Origin: Humulus lupulus
Lineage: Eukaryota > Streptophyta > Magnoliopsida > Rosales > Cannabaceae
Direction: 5' to 3'
DNA: 64,000 bases
Assembly: GCF_963169125.1 (NCBI RefSeq)
Contig: NC_084799.1
Span: 68,068,143 to 68,132,142, forward strand
Shown: positions 1-11,453 of the stretch, in pieces
How the letters are laid out: each line of letters opens with the position of its first letter
How positions within the stretch are numbered: the first letter of the stretch is position 1
Position numbers and translations under genes: made by a program
The notes under the pieces: generated by a model
Database searches by the model: none
Told to the model about the DNA's origin: nothing
The model's input: the letters and a program-made list of their open reading frames with translations, nothing else

Positions 1-573
1 TTCCATGTTATTTCCTATCTGCTCGGAAAACATCTTGTTCACTAGTCTTTGGTACGTGGCTCCAACGTTTTTGAGTCCGAAAGGCATGACATTGTAGCAG
101 TACAACCCTTTATCAGTTACAAAGCTCGTATGTTCTTGGTCCAGTGCGTGCATGGAAATCTGGTTATATCCAGAATAAGCATCCATGAATGACATGATGC
201 CATGACCTGCAGTGGCATCTACGAGATGATCTATCCGAGGTAAGGGGAAACAATCTTTAGAGCATGCCTTGTTAAGATCTGGGTAGTCGATACAGGTTTG
301 CCATTTGCCGTTGGGCTTTGGAACCAACAATGGATTGGCAATCCAATCAGGATAAAAGGCATCTCGTATGAATCGATTTGTCTTTAACCTGTCGACCTCC
401 TCTTTGAGAGCCTTCTTTCTATCATCGTCCATGAGTCATCACTTTTGTTGCTTCGGGAGGAAGCTTTTGTCAATGTTAAGTGCGTGGCTTATGACATTCG
501 GAATAATTCCCACAAAGTCCGAGTGTGACCATGCGAATACATCCTGGTTTTCTTTTAAGAAGCTAATTAATTG
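1..573 (-). pseudogene. E1 reverse transcriptase, N-terminal part (broken)
   Basis: The minus-strand frame encodes the pre-RT linker and first RT blocks of a gypsy polymerase. Readable motifs include LVPKPNGKWQTCIDY, FMDAYSGYNQISMHA and VMPFGLKNVGATYQRL. The catalytic YVDD block would follow just beyond base 1. The frame has two adjacent TGA stops at 436-441 and a TAG at 571-573 that separates it from the protease. In E2 the position of the TGA pair reads Cys-Arg, so these are mutations. E1 keeps the CAG codon of SGYNQI that has become TAG in E2. Confidence 0.85.
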
Positions 574-1222
574 CTATCTCGCTTCTTTAGAAAGATTCTT
601 ACCCACTTTCATTACTTTCATGGTATCTACTTCGTCGAGCTTGACCTCCTCGAGTTCTTCTAGAGGCTCGAGGTCAGCTCTTTCTTCTATTCTGGGGTCG
701 ATCTCTTCATCTATCTCGAAGACTGAACAATCCTTTTCCTGAATAACTACAAGTGCTTGTGCACTTGTTTGATTTTTTCCCTTTATGGAGATGTTGTAGC
801 ACTCCCTTCCCGTGAGCTGGTCCCCTTTCAACGTCCCGATGCCACTAAAAGTCGAGAACTTGATGGCCAAGTGCCTAACAGATGACACTGCCCCCAGCCC
901 AATCAGGGCGGGTCTACCAAGCAGTACATTGTAGGCTGATGGGAGGTCTACCACGACAAACTCCATCATCTTGGTTACTGAGACCGGATAGTCTCCCAAG
1001 GTCACGGGGAGTTCAATGGATCCCATACAGGAAATCCCTTCTCCTGAAAAACCGTACAATGTTGTTGCACATGCGAAGCGTGAGTCCCATCTTTTCTAGG
1101 GTGGCCTTATAAAGGATGTTCCCCAAGCTCCCGTTATCAATAAGGACTTGGCGTACCCTCTTGTTCGCGAGTTGGAGAGTTATGACCAGGGGGTCGTTAT
1201 GGGGAAACTGGACGTGTGACAC
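574..1222 (-). pseudogene. E1 retropepsin-like protease domain (frameshifted)
   Basis: The frame 1222-1013 carries the aspartic protease active-site region [13 protein letters not shown], and the overlapping frame 1059-574 continues with [16 protein letters not shown] and LPSAYNVLLGRPALIGLGA, the distal part of the retropepsin fold. Comparison with E2 (15267-15836) shows that a short deletion after EKMGL causes the change of frame. The C-terminal stretch is rich in Glu and Asp (IDEEIDPRIEERADLEPLEE) and links to RT. The enzyme would cut the Gag-Pol polyprotein in the virus-like particle. Inactive as it stands. Confidence 0.85.
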
Positions 1223-1276
1223 ATCCTTTTCAATAAACGTTATGGGTTGAGTCTCAACCCTCTGTTGTTTTGGAGC

Positions 1277-3670
1277 TCATGGTTTGGGTTCGTAGGGAGA
1301 ACCATCTCTAGTCTTGAGTTCATTCACGTATCTCTTTTGGGCTTTTCTGCCCGAACCTGTGATATGAGGTCCCCTCGAGATGGTTATTACATCCTCTCCA
1401 TCAATCAGAGGGGGTCGCTCATCCTCCCGAGATTGAGAGTTATTATTCTGGGTAGGTTGTGCAGTTGATGCCCTTTGGCTTGTCGAAGCTTGATTGGGAT
1501 TTCGGTTCCTGACGTACTGTCTGAAATATCCCCTCGAGATCAAACCTTCGATCTCGTCTTTCAGTTGTCGACATTCATCGATTGTGAGTCTGATTTCTCT
1601 ATGGAATCTACAGTATTTATTTGTGTCCCTTTTTGCCTTCTCGTTCCTCATGGGGTCAGGTCGCCTGAACGGGACCTAATTATCATTGGCCAGGTAAATA
1701 TTCTCTCTCGTTGAGCTCGGTATACACTTTTTATACGAAGAAATATTTGTCCCCCTTCTTCTTCTCCCCTCCATCAACCTCGGGGTTATTCCCTTTGTTT
1801 TTCTTTCATTTAGAAGGGTTATCCCCGGGGGGTTTTGTAGTTGATGGGGCCGCTAAGGTCGAGGCAGAGTTTACATTTGTTGTTGTAGTTATGGGCTGAG
1901 AGGTCATATTCAGTGCTAACCTCACCTCTTCTACATTGACAAACCTCTGAGCCCTCTGATTGAACTCGGTTAGTGACCTGATAGGTTTCCTTTGCAAGTC
2001 TTCCTAAATGGGACTTCTTGGCAGAATACCCGCTCTAACAACCATCAAGTGACCGGTATCGTCGACATCTCGAGCTCGGGCCACTTCTAGGTTAAACTTC
2101 GTGAGGTAACTCTTTAGTGACTCATTTTGCTGTTGTCGGACATTCGTTAAGGCTAAAGCCTCGGGCTTGATGCCAATCATAGCCTTAAATTGCTTCTTAA
2201 AGTCTCTAGATAATTAATCCAATGACGAGATCGAATGCCTTTTAAACTTTTCAAACCATTTTTTTGTTGGTCCTGTAAGTGTGGCTGAGAACATCATACA
2301 TCTGAGCTCGCAGCCAACATTGCTGGCTCGCATGATGGTGTTGAAGGTACTTAGATGACTATACATGTCTGAGTTTCCATAAAATGGTGGGACATGGGGG
2401 GTATTCTAAATCCTTGAGGAAACAGAGTGCTAGAGATATGCGGGCCAAATGGCTCGATCTCCTCATTGGACTCTTCTGCCCTGTCCCTGCTACGCTCATT
2501 TTGCAGAAGCCTAAATGCTCTTTCTAACTGGTCAATCCTTTCCTAGACTAAATCCACTAGGGGATGAGCCTGGACCTGAGGGGGCTCGTTATCATTAATA
2601 AAAACTCCAGCTCCCTGTCTTGGTATAGGGTTGTTTGCGACCATTTAGATGGTTGCGCAGATCAGGGTTCAAGGGATTATCTCACCCTCGATTATGGTTT
2701 AGATGATCCCGCAGATCAAGGTGATTCCCTCGATTCCCTGTATACCTTGGCTCGGTGTTATAAATTCTTACGGACGAGTGTAGTCTGAGCTTTGACTTAC
2801 GTGACTTGTAGCCTTCTCTGGGTGTGTGGTTCAGTGATTACGAGGTGGGTCGCTTACTGGTCTCCTTGTTCCAACAGTTTGTGAGCTTGATATTTAGATT
2901 CCTGAGGGATGAGGAGCCTTGCAATCTTGGGTAGCCTCTCTTTCGTTCCCCTGTCCATGCCTAGTCTGTCGGTTTCCATCTCGACTGCCGCTACGAGATG
3001 GCCTCTGTGGTGCAGGTCATGGAACCTCTCAGACTGGCGAGGGGTGTCTTATTGGTGATGGTGGGTGCCTTATGGGTGACGGCGGCTATCTCCCATTGTT
3101 GGGCCTGGATGGTCCAAAGTTTTCCCGATCAGGCTCCGAGTTGTTTTGCACAGTATCAAGATTCAAGTTCCGAGCCACTAGAGGGGCTCAGTTATTACCC
3201 ATTCCTGTTGGTACTTCTGCACTCGGGTTGGTAGTAGCCTCAACCTGGTTACTCCTCCGGGGCCTTGGATGATTTGCTTGCGACGTCGGCTACGACGCTT
3301 GCTCCGCCTTCCTAGAGACCGTGCTCCCACGGGGATGTCCTCTAGGCCTCCGGGGAGGTGGCTGGGCGTCAGCATCCTGTCTAGCTAATTATTCGTTGTG
3401 TTTTGTTGCCTCTGCCAACTATTTGCGCAGTTGGAAATTTTTAAGTTCCACAATAGGAACATATCTTTTAAGAATGTAATACAAATCCTCATCAGGCCTG
3501 GGGGCAGGTGGCCCCCGAGAGTTGGACGAGTCACTCCTTTCTTCAGGATCTGGATCCACCATGGGCTGCTTTCCAGGCCATCGGGGGTAGTCCTCAGCAT
3601 GAGGAGTCTGCTCCTCAGGTATCTGGTGCAATGGTCGCTCCACAGTACTAGGGTTACTTGCAGCGGCCAT
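1277..3670 (-). pseudogene. E1 gag (degraded)
   Basis: Capsid and nucleocapsid gene of the gypsy element. The start is taken as the ATG at 3670, the first Met after the LTR (MAAASNPSTVERPLHQIPEE). The middle (about 2040-2330) encodes a retrotransposon Gag core with NESLKSYLTKFNLEVARARD and MIGIKPEAL. The C-terminal part (1277-1651) carries a Cys/His cluster, YCRFHREIRLTIDECRQLKDEIEGLI, a non-classical zinc-knuckle-like motif seen in plant gypsy Gag proteins, here with one His replaced. Several stops and frame changes interrupt the gene, for example after FQLRK near 3419. The C-terminal part aligns with E2 15942-16340. Confidence 0.8.
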
Positions 3671-3725
3671 TGATGATTCAGGAGGCTTTCTGATTAAACA
3701 GGCTCACGTCTTATTTAATGGCTCT

Positions 3726-3742
3726 CAATGAAAGCACCAAAC
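3726..3742 (-). other. E1 primer-binding-site region
   Basis: Immediately inside the 5' LTR the minus strand reads GTTTGGTGCTTTCATTGAGA. This is the usual PBS position and resembles the TTTGGTGC/TTTGGCGCC type of plant Tat elements. I cannot assign the primer tRNA with certainty. Confidence 0.5.
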
Positions 3743-4585
3743 TATTGACGCCGTTTTTTGTCAACTTAGAAATGAAGAGCAAATAAACAAAATACCAGAG
3801 GAAACAAACGATAAAAGACACGATTTTTACGTAGTTCAGCAATTAAAATCTGCCTAGTCCATGAGTTTGTGTTATTCACTTTATGGAATTCTCTCAAAGC
3901 TTTCTGGAAGCAATTATACAAAGTCTTCCAAATACAAATTTCTCTCCTTCTACAAATGAATGATTCCACTCTATTTATAGAGTGGTTTACCGAATATCTC
4001 CCCACAGATTTCGGGGAGTTATGATACAAATCAATTAAATAAATGTAAATAAACGCGTATGGTTATTATGTACGCGTATAAATCCCATGATATTTGGGAT
4101 TTAATAATAGATTACATCTGATCCCTTAAACATACAGATTTTATAACAATAAACATGTTCATACATAGCTTACGAGCTTGACACTAGACTCACATGCCTT
4201 CGAGACCGTTCACCCATCACGAGCTCGATACCTCGGTTCGCCTACGTTCTTAACAAGTAACATTGTTGAGATCATCCTTTTCAAGCTCACAATCCTCGAG
4301 CTTGAACCGTCTTGTTTGATGGTAGGAAATAAATCGGGAGATTTATACAAGTGTTGAACTATTTCCATTGTGGCTTCGAGCCTGACTTATAACCTCGGAA
4401 CTCCTCCGAGACCACATAGTTTCCGAGCTCACAAATTCCGATGTTGTTGCATTTACTGCTTAGCGAGACTGTCTTTGATATTTTCATTAAAGCCGATTAT
4501 GACGAATTGGCTTATTTCGAGCTTTCACCTTACGAGCCTAACTTTCGAGATCAAAAACTTTTATTCTCGAAATCTGGGTGTAACA
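3743..4585 (-). repeat. E1 5' LTR, 843 bp
   Basis: On the minus strand the LTR starts TGTTACACCCAGATTTCGAG at 4585 and ends near GGCGTCAATA at 3743 (the expected CA is mutated). The end contains a short inverted repeat, GTTGAC...GTCAA. A TATA-like box, CTATAAATAG on the minus strand, lies at 3971-3980. The E2 LTR is the same length once its insertion is removed. Confidence 0.88.
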
Positions 4586-4974
4586 GTTAATAATATGGTT
4601 ATTCATATATATATATATTTATTAAATTATTAAATATATGAAATTATTAAAAATAAATATAAATATAAACTCAAAAGATATCTAATTAAATTATTAAATA
4701 TATTATAAACTAACCATCGGTAATCTAATAATAAAATTAAAAATAAATATAAATATAAACTCAAAAAATATCTTATTTAAATTTTCGTAAGCTTATTAGG
4801 TGTTAAAATAAAAGAAATCGTATTTCAATTAAAAAATTAAAATAAAAGATAATGGATTTTGTAAATAAATTAAAAAATTATTAAATTATAGTTAGTCATA
4901 TATATTTATTAAATTATTATATATATGAAATTATTAAAAATAAATATAAATATAAACTCAAAAAATATCTTATT
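4586..4974. repeat. AT-rich spacer with a three-fold repeated block
   Basis: No gene here. A block ending ATATAAACTCAAAAAATATC occurs three times (about 4640-4683, 4734-4775 and 4930-4972). The outer two copies also share the preceding 35 or so bases of TTTATTAAATTATTA type. This is the host sequence between the E1 5' LTR and the E2 3' LTR. Confidence 0.75.
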
Positions 4975-6936
4975 TGTTGACGCCATTTTTCGTCAACTTA
5001 GATAGTATAGCAATTAAACAATAAAATATTGGTGCAAATGAATAAAGAGGAAAACTAGAGGATTTTTACGTGGTTCAACAGTTAACTCTGCTTAGTCCAC
5101 GAGTCTATATTATTAAGACTTGGTAGTTTTCTGGAAACTTTCCAGAGAAGAGTTGCCAAGAGTTTTCTCTCCAGAAATCAGAAAATCGGTCCCTTACAGA
5201 TGGTGTTTCCTTCTCTATTTATAGAGAAGGTTGCAAAATTCATTCCCACATATCTCGGGAAGATATTCTGTAAATCAATTAATATAATGCTATTTAATGA
5301 ATTATTTCCTACATACACGGAAACGTCCCATGAAGATCGGGAACGGATAACAGATCAAATGATATCCCCTAAATATTGGGATTGTACTGTTATGAAAATA
5401 TGTATTTGCCTCAATAGAAATGGTAAGATAATACAACTCTATGCAATAATATTACAAATAAATATAGATTGATTAAAAAGAGTGTTACAACTCTATAACT
5501 GAAAATACAAATAAAGGGAGAAGGAGATGTAAGATGATAGAAATAGAAAGTACAACTATATTACAAAAAGATACAAGTAAACTAGAAGTGTTTGAACAAA
5601 GGAAATAAAAAGATTACAACTCTTAAACAAAAGTACAAGTAAATAGAACAAGAAGAAAAAGTAATAGAAGAAAATAAGAACAAGAACAAAAACAATAAAC
5701 TCTCACTCACAACCAAAGTGAAGAGTGTTGGGGATCACCAATTTGAACAAGGTTTGAAACCTTTGTCCAAAAGCTTATTTCCCCCTAACTCAAGCACTAA
5801 GGGATCTCTCACAGATTTTGGAAATGCTTTCTAGAATAATCAAGCCTCAAGGTGTTTCTAGCCAAGTGCTCTAATGGATAGAAATATTGTATCTTTCAAG
5901 TGAGCTATAGGCTCCTATTTATAGAGTTTAGAGACACCTTTTGAATTTCAAATTCCACCAACCCCCATGGATGTTACCAATGTTTAATTGGATTAATATG
6001 GAATCAAAATGAGATTTGGGAGTTATTTGGGTTTTTGGAACCGTTCAACACTTTTGGAAAAAACTGAAAAAAAAGGCCTGAAATGCACCTGTGGCCGCGG
6101 CCACTGCTTTCTGTCCCCTAGGCCGCGACCACCATCATTCAGTGGCCGCGGCCACAGCCCAGTTTTAGCACTTGAAAATGTGTTGTTTTTCCAAACGGTT
6201 CCAAACCCTCCCAAATGATTTTGTAACCCCCAAAACACATTATTGGGGTTAAAATCATATCTCTAACAGCCATTTCTCAAATGGCTTTATGAAATTCATC
6301 TCAATATTGTGTAACACCAAATTTACACAATAAAGGGTAATATTTGGAAGTTACAAATTTGTAACACCAAATATGTTACATTATTTGGATATGTCTCATA
6401 TATCTAAATATTGTAACTCTCCATTATGTGTTACAATATGTGACACTCTTTGTCACATTTATTTAATCTAAAACATTATATTATAATATAATATAATATT
6501 ACATTATATTATAAAATAATATAACATGTACAACAATAAACATATTCACACGTAATTGATTAACCCAGATGATTCATCAAATCTTCGAGATTAGCAATTG
6601 GTATTGAACTTGTCGAGACCATGAGTCAATCACGAGCCTGTCACCTAGCTTCGCCCTATGCTCGGAACATGCTGGCGATGTTGTCACATTCGAGCTTGCA
6701 CTTCCCGAGCTTGAGCCATCTTGCCTGAAGGCAATCAGGGAAAAACATATTCATGTGTCATACAATGGCCATTACGAGCTCAGAGAATATTCGAGGCTAC
6801 ACATCCTCGAGGTCATTATTTACTTCAAAGAGGTCCGACGGTTGGATCATATGATGACCACATATGTTTCGAGCTCACACCTGACGAGCCCAGTTTTCGG
6901 GGTCATAATTTCTTATCTCGAAATCTGGGTGTAACA
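4975..6936 (-). repeat. E2 3' LTR, interrupted by another LTR
   Basis: The minus strand begins TGTTACACCCAGATTTCGAG at 6936 and ends GGCGTCAACA at 4975, with proper TG...CA ends. Alignment with the E1 LTR is continuous from 4975 to about 5390 and from about 6515 to 6936, giving about 830 bp of LTR. The middle is foreign. TATA-like box at 5214-5224 on the minus strand. Confidence 0.88.
5390..6515 (-). mobile_element. Probable solo LTR inside the E2 3' LTR
   Basis: This segment has no counterpart in the E1 LTR. It has no coding capacity. A CTCTATAAATAGGAGCC TATA box on the minus strand (5913-5929) and repeated TTACAAATTTGTAAC-type palindromes (around 6350-6440) suggest an LTR, probably copia-like, in minus orientation. 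It contains a GC cluster with two GTGGCCGCGGCCAC palindromes (6093-6106, 6143-6156). Exact ends and TSD could not be fixed. Confidence 0.55.
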
Positions 6937-6953
6937 TCTTTCCCCCTCAAAAG
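6937..6953 (-). other. E2 polypurine tract
   Basis: The minus strand reads CTTTTGAGGGGGAAAGAT directly before the LTR start TGTTACACCC. This is the site of plus-strand priming and proves that the 4975-6936 LTR is the 3' LTR. Confidence 0.85.
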
Positions 6954-7210
6954 TATCAGTTCGAATCCCTTGAGAATGAAACTTTTGAACTGCCCTTCTT
7001 GGAAAACGTACCATCAATTGTACTCGAGTGTGGACACGCGTCAGGCAGGTATTGGAAGATTAGAGTACTTGAGTATGTTTGTACCATGCCCACGTCTTCT
7101 CATCTACCACCTTTTTGCCGCCATTGCCATGCCTGCACCCGTTTGTTCGATTAGATACCAAACTCGTCCAATGGTCCAGATTGATTCGTCATTTGACATT
7201 CTTTTGTGGC

Positions 7211-7220
7211 CTATAAATAT
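7211..7220 (+). promoter_or_regulatory. TATA box of the antisense gene in E2
   Basis: CTATAAATAT lies about 200 bp upstream of a canonical splice donor (7414) and 260 bp inside the polypurine tract, on the strand opposite to E2 gag-pol. It gives the antisense gene a promoter of its own within the element. Transcription start not determined. Confidence 0.6.
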
Positions 7221-7413
7221 GCTTGTGCCATCTTTTTCCCTGACTTTCGCATTCAGAGCTTTCAGAGAGAAGAGAAGAACAAAAAACTAGAACTCAAAAC
7301 TCGTTCGGCTCTTGCATGTTCTCCAAGCCGAGGAAACAAAACACCGCTGGCCTGTTCGTTCTTGCAACCAATCCTTCGGTCATCGATTACTCTATACCCA
7401 CCAGCCACACTGT

Positions 7414-7954
7414 GTAAGTATCCGTTCCTGTTCTCATATGTTCATATATGTACTCTATTTTTTCCATGCATGTTCGTGTTGTTGTTGCACTTTGGGTACT
7501 AGCTTAGCGCTAGAATGCTTTAGTCAATATCGTGTAGTTTTTAGACTCAACTGATGTTACGGATTTCCAAACCTAGATTTTGCATAAATGATGCAAATAT
7601 GGCTCTTTTACTGGGTTATCTTGATTTCGAATATCATATCGCGTAGACCAAGAAACGGGGTATAAGATTAGGGTTTTAAAATTGCACGTTTCCCAAAAAT
7701 ATCACTTTTTGAGTAACCGCCAAATTTTTCCCTGAAAAATCTTGGATCTTTAAAAAATAAATCCACTTTCTCGCCTTCGCGTCAAATACACGTTCGGGGC
7801 TCGATTATTTTGATAGCTCAGGTTTCTTCCGAACTTGATCTCATTCTTTTGATCGAGCTTATTTGATGGTCTCGAGCATTCGAGCTCAGACCATCTCAAT
7901 TTTCATCCTTAATTTCTTGTACGCCTAGTCCTCACCCTTTTTCTTTCTTGCTAG
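7414..7954 (+). other. Putative 5'-UTR intron of the antisense gene
   Basis: The donor GTAAGTATCC at 7414 matches the plant consensus, and a pyrimidine-rich stretch ending TTTCTTTCTTGCTAG closes at 7954. The next base starts ATG (7955), the first codon of the long reading frame. An intron ending directly before the start codon is common in plant 5' UTRs. Confidence 0.6.
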
Positions 7955-10831
7955 ATGTCACAGAATTTGGAAAAGCGGTGGGGGTCAATACTTGCGATTC
8001 CTTACTCACCGACAACTCCGAGCCCGGAGTCACCCTTTACTCGGAACCAACAGCTGATTCGAGAGCACGAATTGAAATGTGAGCAAGAGGATACTCGAGC
8101 TCATTTTCAACGCTAGATCGATGAGGTCGAAGAGAGAAAAATGAAGAAACTTAGGGTCGCAATCTATCTAGACCCAGACCCCGAGCCCAGACCAATTCCT
8201 CTTAACCCTACTCTAAAAGTGATGGTCGCATTTAAACTGGGCGAACTCAAATTTTCATTGATGGAAGAATCAGCAAATCACCCATCCACCTCGTAGCCAA
8301 CTGCCATTCCCACCTCGAGGGGAGAATTTTTCGAGGCTGAGCATTATTGGAGCTTGGTCTCCTCATTGGGGAAGATAACCAATATCCTAGCTCGCCACGA
8401 CCTAGGATTATCAGGCTCGTTGAGATGTCGAGCTCCCACTTCCAAAGAACGTAGCTGCCATGCCCGGGAGATGACAATTCCGATAATAAGTTGAAGCTTG
8501 CGGCTTGGAGCCATGAGCATATGAGGGCAGGGGCCTTATTTCCCTTGAAGTCATTTTTTAAGGACTTTCTAGATTTTTTTGGGCTCGTGCCCTTCCAACT
8601 CCAGACCAACTCATACAGGGTCTTGTCAGCCCTGAGGTCGCTTTACCACGAGCTAAAGTGGGAAGGACCCTCACCAAAAGAGATTTTGTATCTCTTTTGA
8701 TTGAAAAGAAACCCCTCCCGAGCTCGGGGAGGAGATGGCTTCTACTACCTCTCGAGCTATCCTAGGGAGAAGAAGATCTTCGAGGACCTATCGAACCATC
8801 CGCCTAACTTCAAACTGGCGTTCTTTTGGACGGACGGCCTGGCTTCCTCCAGATATTATTCGTTCAGACGAATCCGTAAGTATATGATCCTTTTCCTCGC
8901 ATGCTCGATTTTTTTTATGCTCGAACCACTCATAATATATTCAATTCTTCAGCCAACTATCACCGCCATACTCCCATAGACGAGATGAAGGAGCATAAGG
9001 AAATTTTGCTTCAACTCCCTTATGGTAGGCGCTCTCTATCCTATCTTCTTCATGAAGATAATCTTCGAGCCTGTGGTCTCCTGGAGAAGGATCAATCCAC
9101 AGATGATAGAGCCTACAAGAAGTACACCAGGTGGGATTTTGTGCCTCTCCCAACCTGCAACCTTCCTCCGAGGCAAAGTTGTAAGGCACGATTCCCAGCT
9201 CGCCGCCCCAGGAGTTCGTGCTCGGGGAACGATGCCAATGACGAGGCTTTGAGCTCGAGTGACAGAGGTAAGGTCATTCTTAGTTTGGCCTTGTGGTCTC
9301 CTTCTCTACTTAAACACAAACCCGACACCCTGATCTTATGCGAAGATGACAGGGACAACTTTTATGTATGGTCCTGGGTAGATGATAGGGTCCATAGGTT
9401 TGATAGCTAGCTAGGGAAATATGACACAATGTATAGTCTGAATGAGGTTTGGGATGGAATAGCCGTACAATATTGAACAAATGATTATAGGGACCTTTCG
9501 AGGTTGACTACCACATATAGGGAAGGGACTCCCCCTGCCTCCTCCGAAGATAGGGGAATTACGTGGTCGCCAAGCACAAGCTCGGGGGAGAGTTATAGTT
9601 TGGTCCCTCGTCTCTTGACTTTAATTCCTTTAACTGTCTACATTATGCTAATTTTAGCGTCTTGAGATCATTTTCTAATGTGATTTGATTGTGCAGGTAC
9701 TATGGACTCCGATCTCGAGAAAGTGCTCAACAGGGGTGAGGGGGCCAAGCAGAGCAAGCGCCTGAAAGCCTCGCAAAAATCTGGTCGGCCTACTAAGGTC
9801 CCTAAAAGGACCGAGGCGACTCCTCCCCTAGCTCCTACTATTCCGAGCCCGGTAGCGGACCCTACTTCCCAGGTCGATGCTTCCACAACAGATGCTCTTC
9901 CCTTGCCTCCCGCGATCAAGATCCTTCCAACACTCGGCCTAGCTCCGAAGAAACCGACGACCTCCAGGGAGCGCCTGCTGTCGATTTCTACTCATTTTGA
10001 TGAGTATGTCGTCGAAAAGGCTACTGAGGTTCACGGTGCCACTCTCGGCTTGGACGCCCTATCTCGGGTAGGCCAAAGCATCAGTAATTTTGAGGCTCCT
10101 CAGTGGCAGTTTTTGGTCGATGCCCGGGACTGCAACGTCCTTTACGACAAAAGTGTCGAGCTCACATCCGCGGTAACCTCTATTACTTGATTATTTGTTG
10201 GAATTTTTCTTAGAGTATGTTCTAACTTGATTCGTTTGTGTGCTAGGCTCTTACCGCGTTTTCTCTGCTAAATTACAAGCTGAACAACGAGATCCACGCG
10301 AGCATGTCCTATGCTCAGGAGGCGAAGTATTTCCAGCTCAAGCTCACAGACGAGTAGAAAGCCAAGAAGTCAAAACTAGAGGCCGAGGTCAAAGAGATGA
10401 GCTCTAGGGTTGAGGAGCTTGAGAAGCTGAATGTCGAGCTCGAGGAGGCAAAAAATAAGCTCAAAGAGAAGAGCTCTAGATTTGAGGAGCTTGAGAAGAT
10501 CAATGCCAAGCTTGAGGAGGAGAAAAAGGCCACCTTCGAGGTGATGGAGGATGAAAAATCTCATTTTCTCGAAGAGTTCTAGCAGAGGAAGGATCAGGCG
10601 GTTGACTTGGCTATGTACAGGATTTGGGCCAGCAACGCCGATCTTGATACGAGCTTCTTGGGCTCTTTTGAGGAAGAGCTTGTGGCCAAATGGTAAGCTC
10701 GGCTTGATGAGGAGGAAGCTTCTCGGGAGGATAGTCATGCTATTTGTCCTGGTGAGGGTAGTGCTTTCGATGATGCGAAAAAGGCTAAGGAGGATGCTGA
10801 GAAGGCTAAGGAGGGCGCTCCTACCTCCTAA
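7955..10831 (+). pseudogene. Antisense extra gene of E2, spliced, Transposase_28-like (degraded)
   Basis: Four exons can be read: 7955-8875, 8953-9267, 9697-10172 and 10247-10831, about 765 codons. The GT-AG introns (8876-8952, 9268-9696, 10173-10246) are 77, 429 and 74 bp, and all three junctions keep the reading frame. Exon 1 encodes a stretch (from about 8480: MRAGALFPLKSFFKDFLDFF, LSALRSLYHELKW, DGFYYLSSYP) like the plant 'putative gypsy type transposon' domain (PF04195). Exon 3 is a basic, Pro/Thr-rich linker. Exon 4 is a long coiled coil (VEELEKLNVELEEAKNKLKE) ending with QRKDQAVDLAMYRIW and a Lys/Glu tail. In-frame stops at 8114, 8294, 8698, 10355, 10580 and 10694, plus a frameshift between 8297 and 8490, mark this copy as dead. 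Function of the family unknown to me. Confidence 0.78.
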
Positions 10832-11453
10832 ATCTCAATCCTGGGCTGCGTCCCTCTTAGACTTTTGTAATAGTTTTTATCTTTTGCTTTTTATGCCTTT
10901 GAGGCAAAAATGATTTACAGCTCGTAAAAGAGCTATTTATTTATGATATTTGTAATACCATATTTGACTTCACTTTAATATTTTTGCTTCACATCTCTTA
11001 AATCGAAATATTTCAAGCAATTTATATTACAAGTTTGCCTTTATGTCTATTTATTCATACAAACACACGTTGGATTTCAGCTCGAGTTTCTATGCATTCT
11101 CGCATAGTTTGTTCGATATATCCGTGTCCGATCTCGTTATATGTCAAGGTCAGAGCTTATATTTACCATGCACTCGAAAATACTTATATGGCGTGTAAGA
11201 TAAGTAGTTTAGTTGTATTCTGCTTTTCTAGTTACTTTTCCTTATCCTCGGGTAGCTCCCCGAGGTTGTGAGGTTGAAACTTTTGTTGCAAAATACTCCA
11301 GCCTTGATGTCAACTTAGCCCATAGTAGGTTAGTTATTTCCTAATTGCGTCGATCAATTTTAGCTAGTTTGTTCCAAACCTATTTAGGTCGTGTTTGGTT
11401 CGTAATCCATACACTTATATATTTTCGATCTAGTTATATCTAGATTGTACTGG
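10832..11453. other. Non-coding region between the antisense gene and the tandem array of E2
   Basis: No gene found. It follows the TAA of the antisense gene, so its left part is probably that gene's 3' UTR. It is also the 3' untranslated region of the E2 gag-pol transcript on the other strand. Confidence 0.6.

Larger units (their letters stand above)
1..4585 (-). mobile_element. E1: Ty3/gypsy Tat-type LTR retrotransposon, 5' part
   Basis: Read on the minus strand, this is a 5' LTR (3743-4585), a short leader, gag from an ATG at 3670, a protease and the start of reverse transcriptase, which runs off the left window edge. The order gag-protease-RT and close similarity to E2 (4975-16343) identify the element. 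The sequence to the right of the LTR is AT-rich host DNA without a polypurine tract, so this LTR is the 5' one. Stops and a frameshift in pol show that the copy cannot replicate alone. Assignment to the Tat lineage rests on E2, which shows the second RNase H domain and the extra antisense gene; E1 is cut before those parts. Confidence 0.88.

Noticed and set aside
6721..7290. 189-codon ORF spanning the E2 LTR start and PPT
   Set aside because: Crosses the LTR, PPT and the TATA box; no domain. A chance frame.
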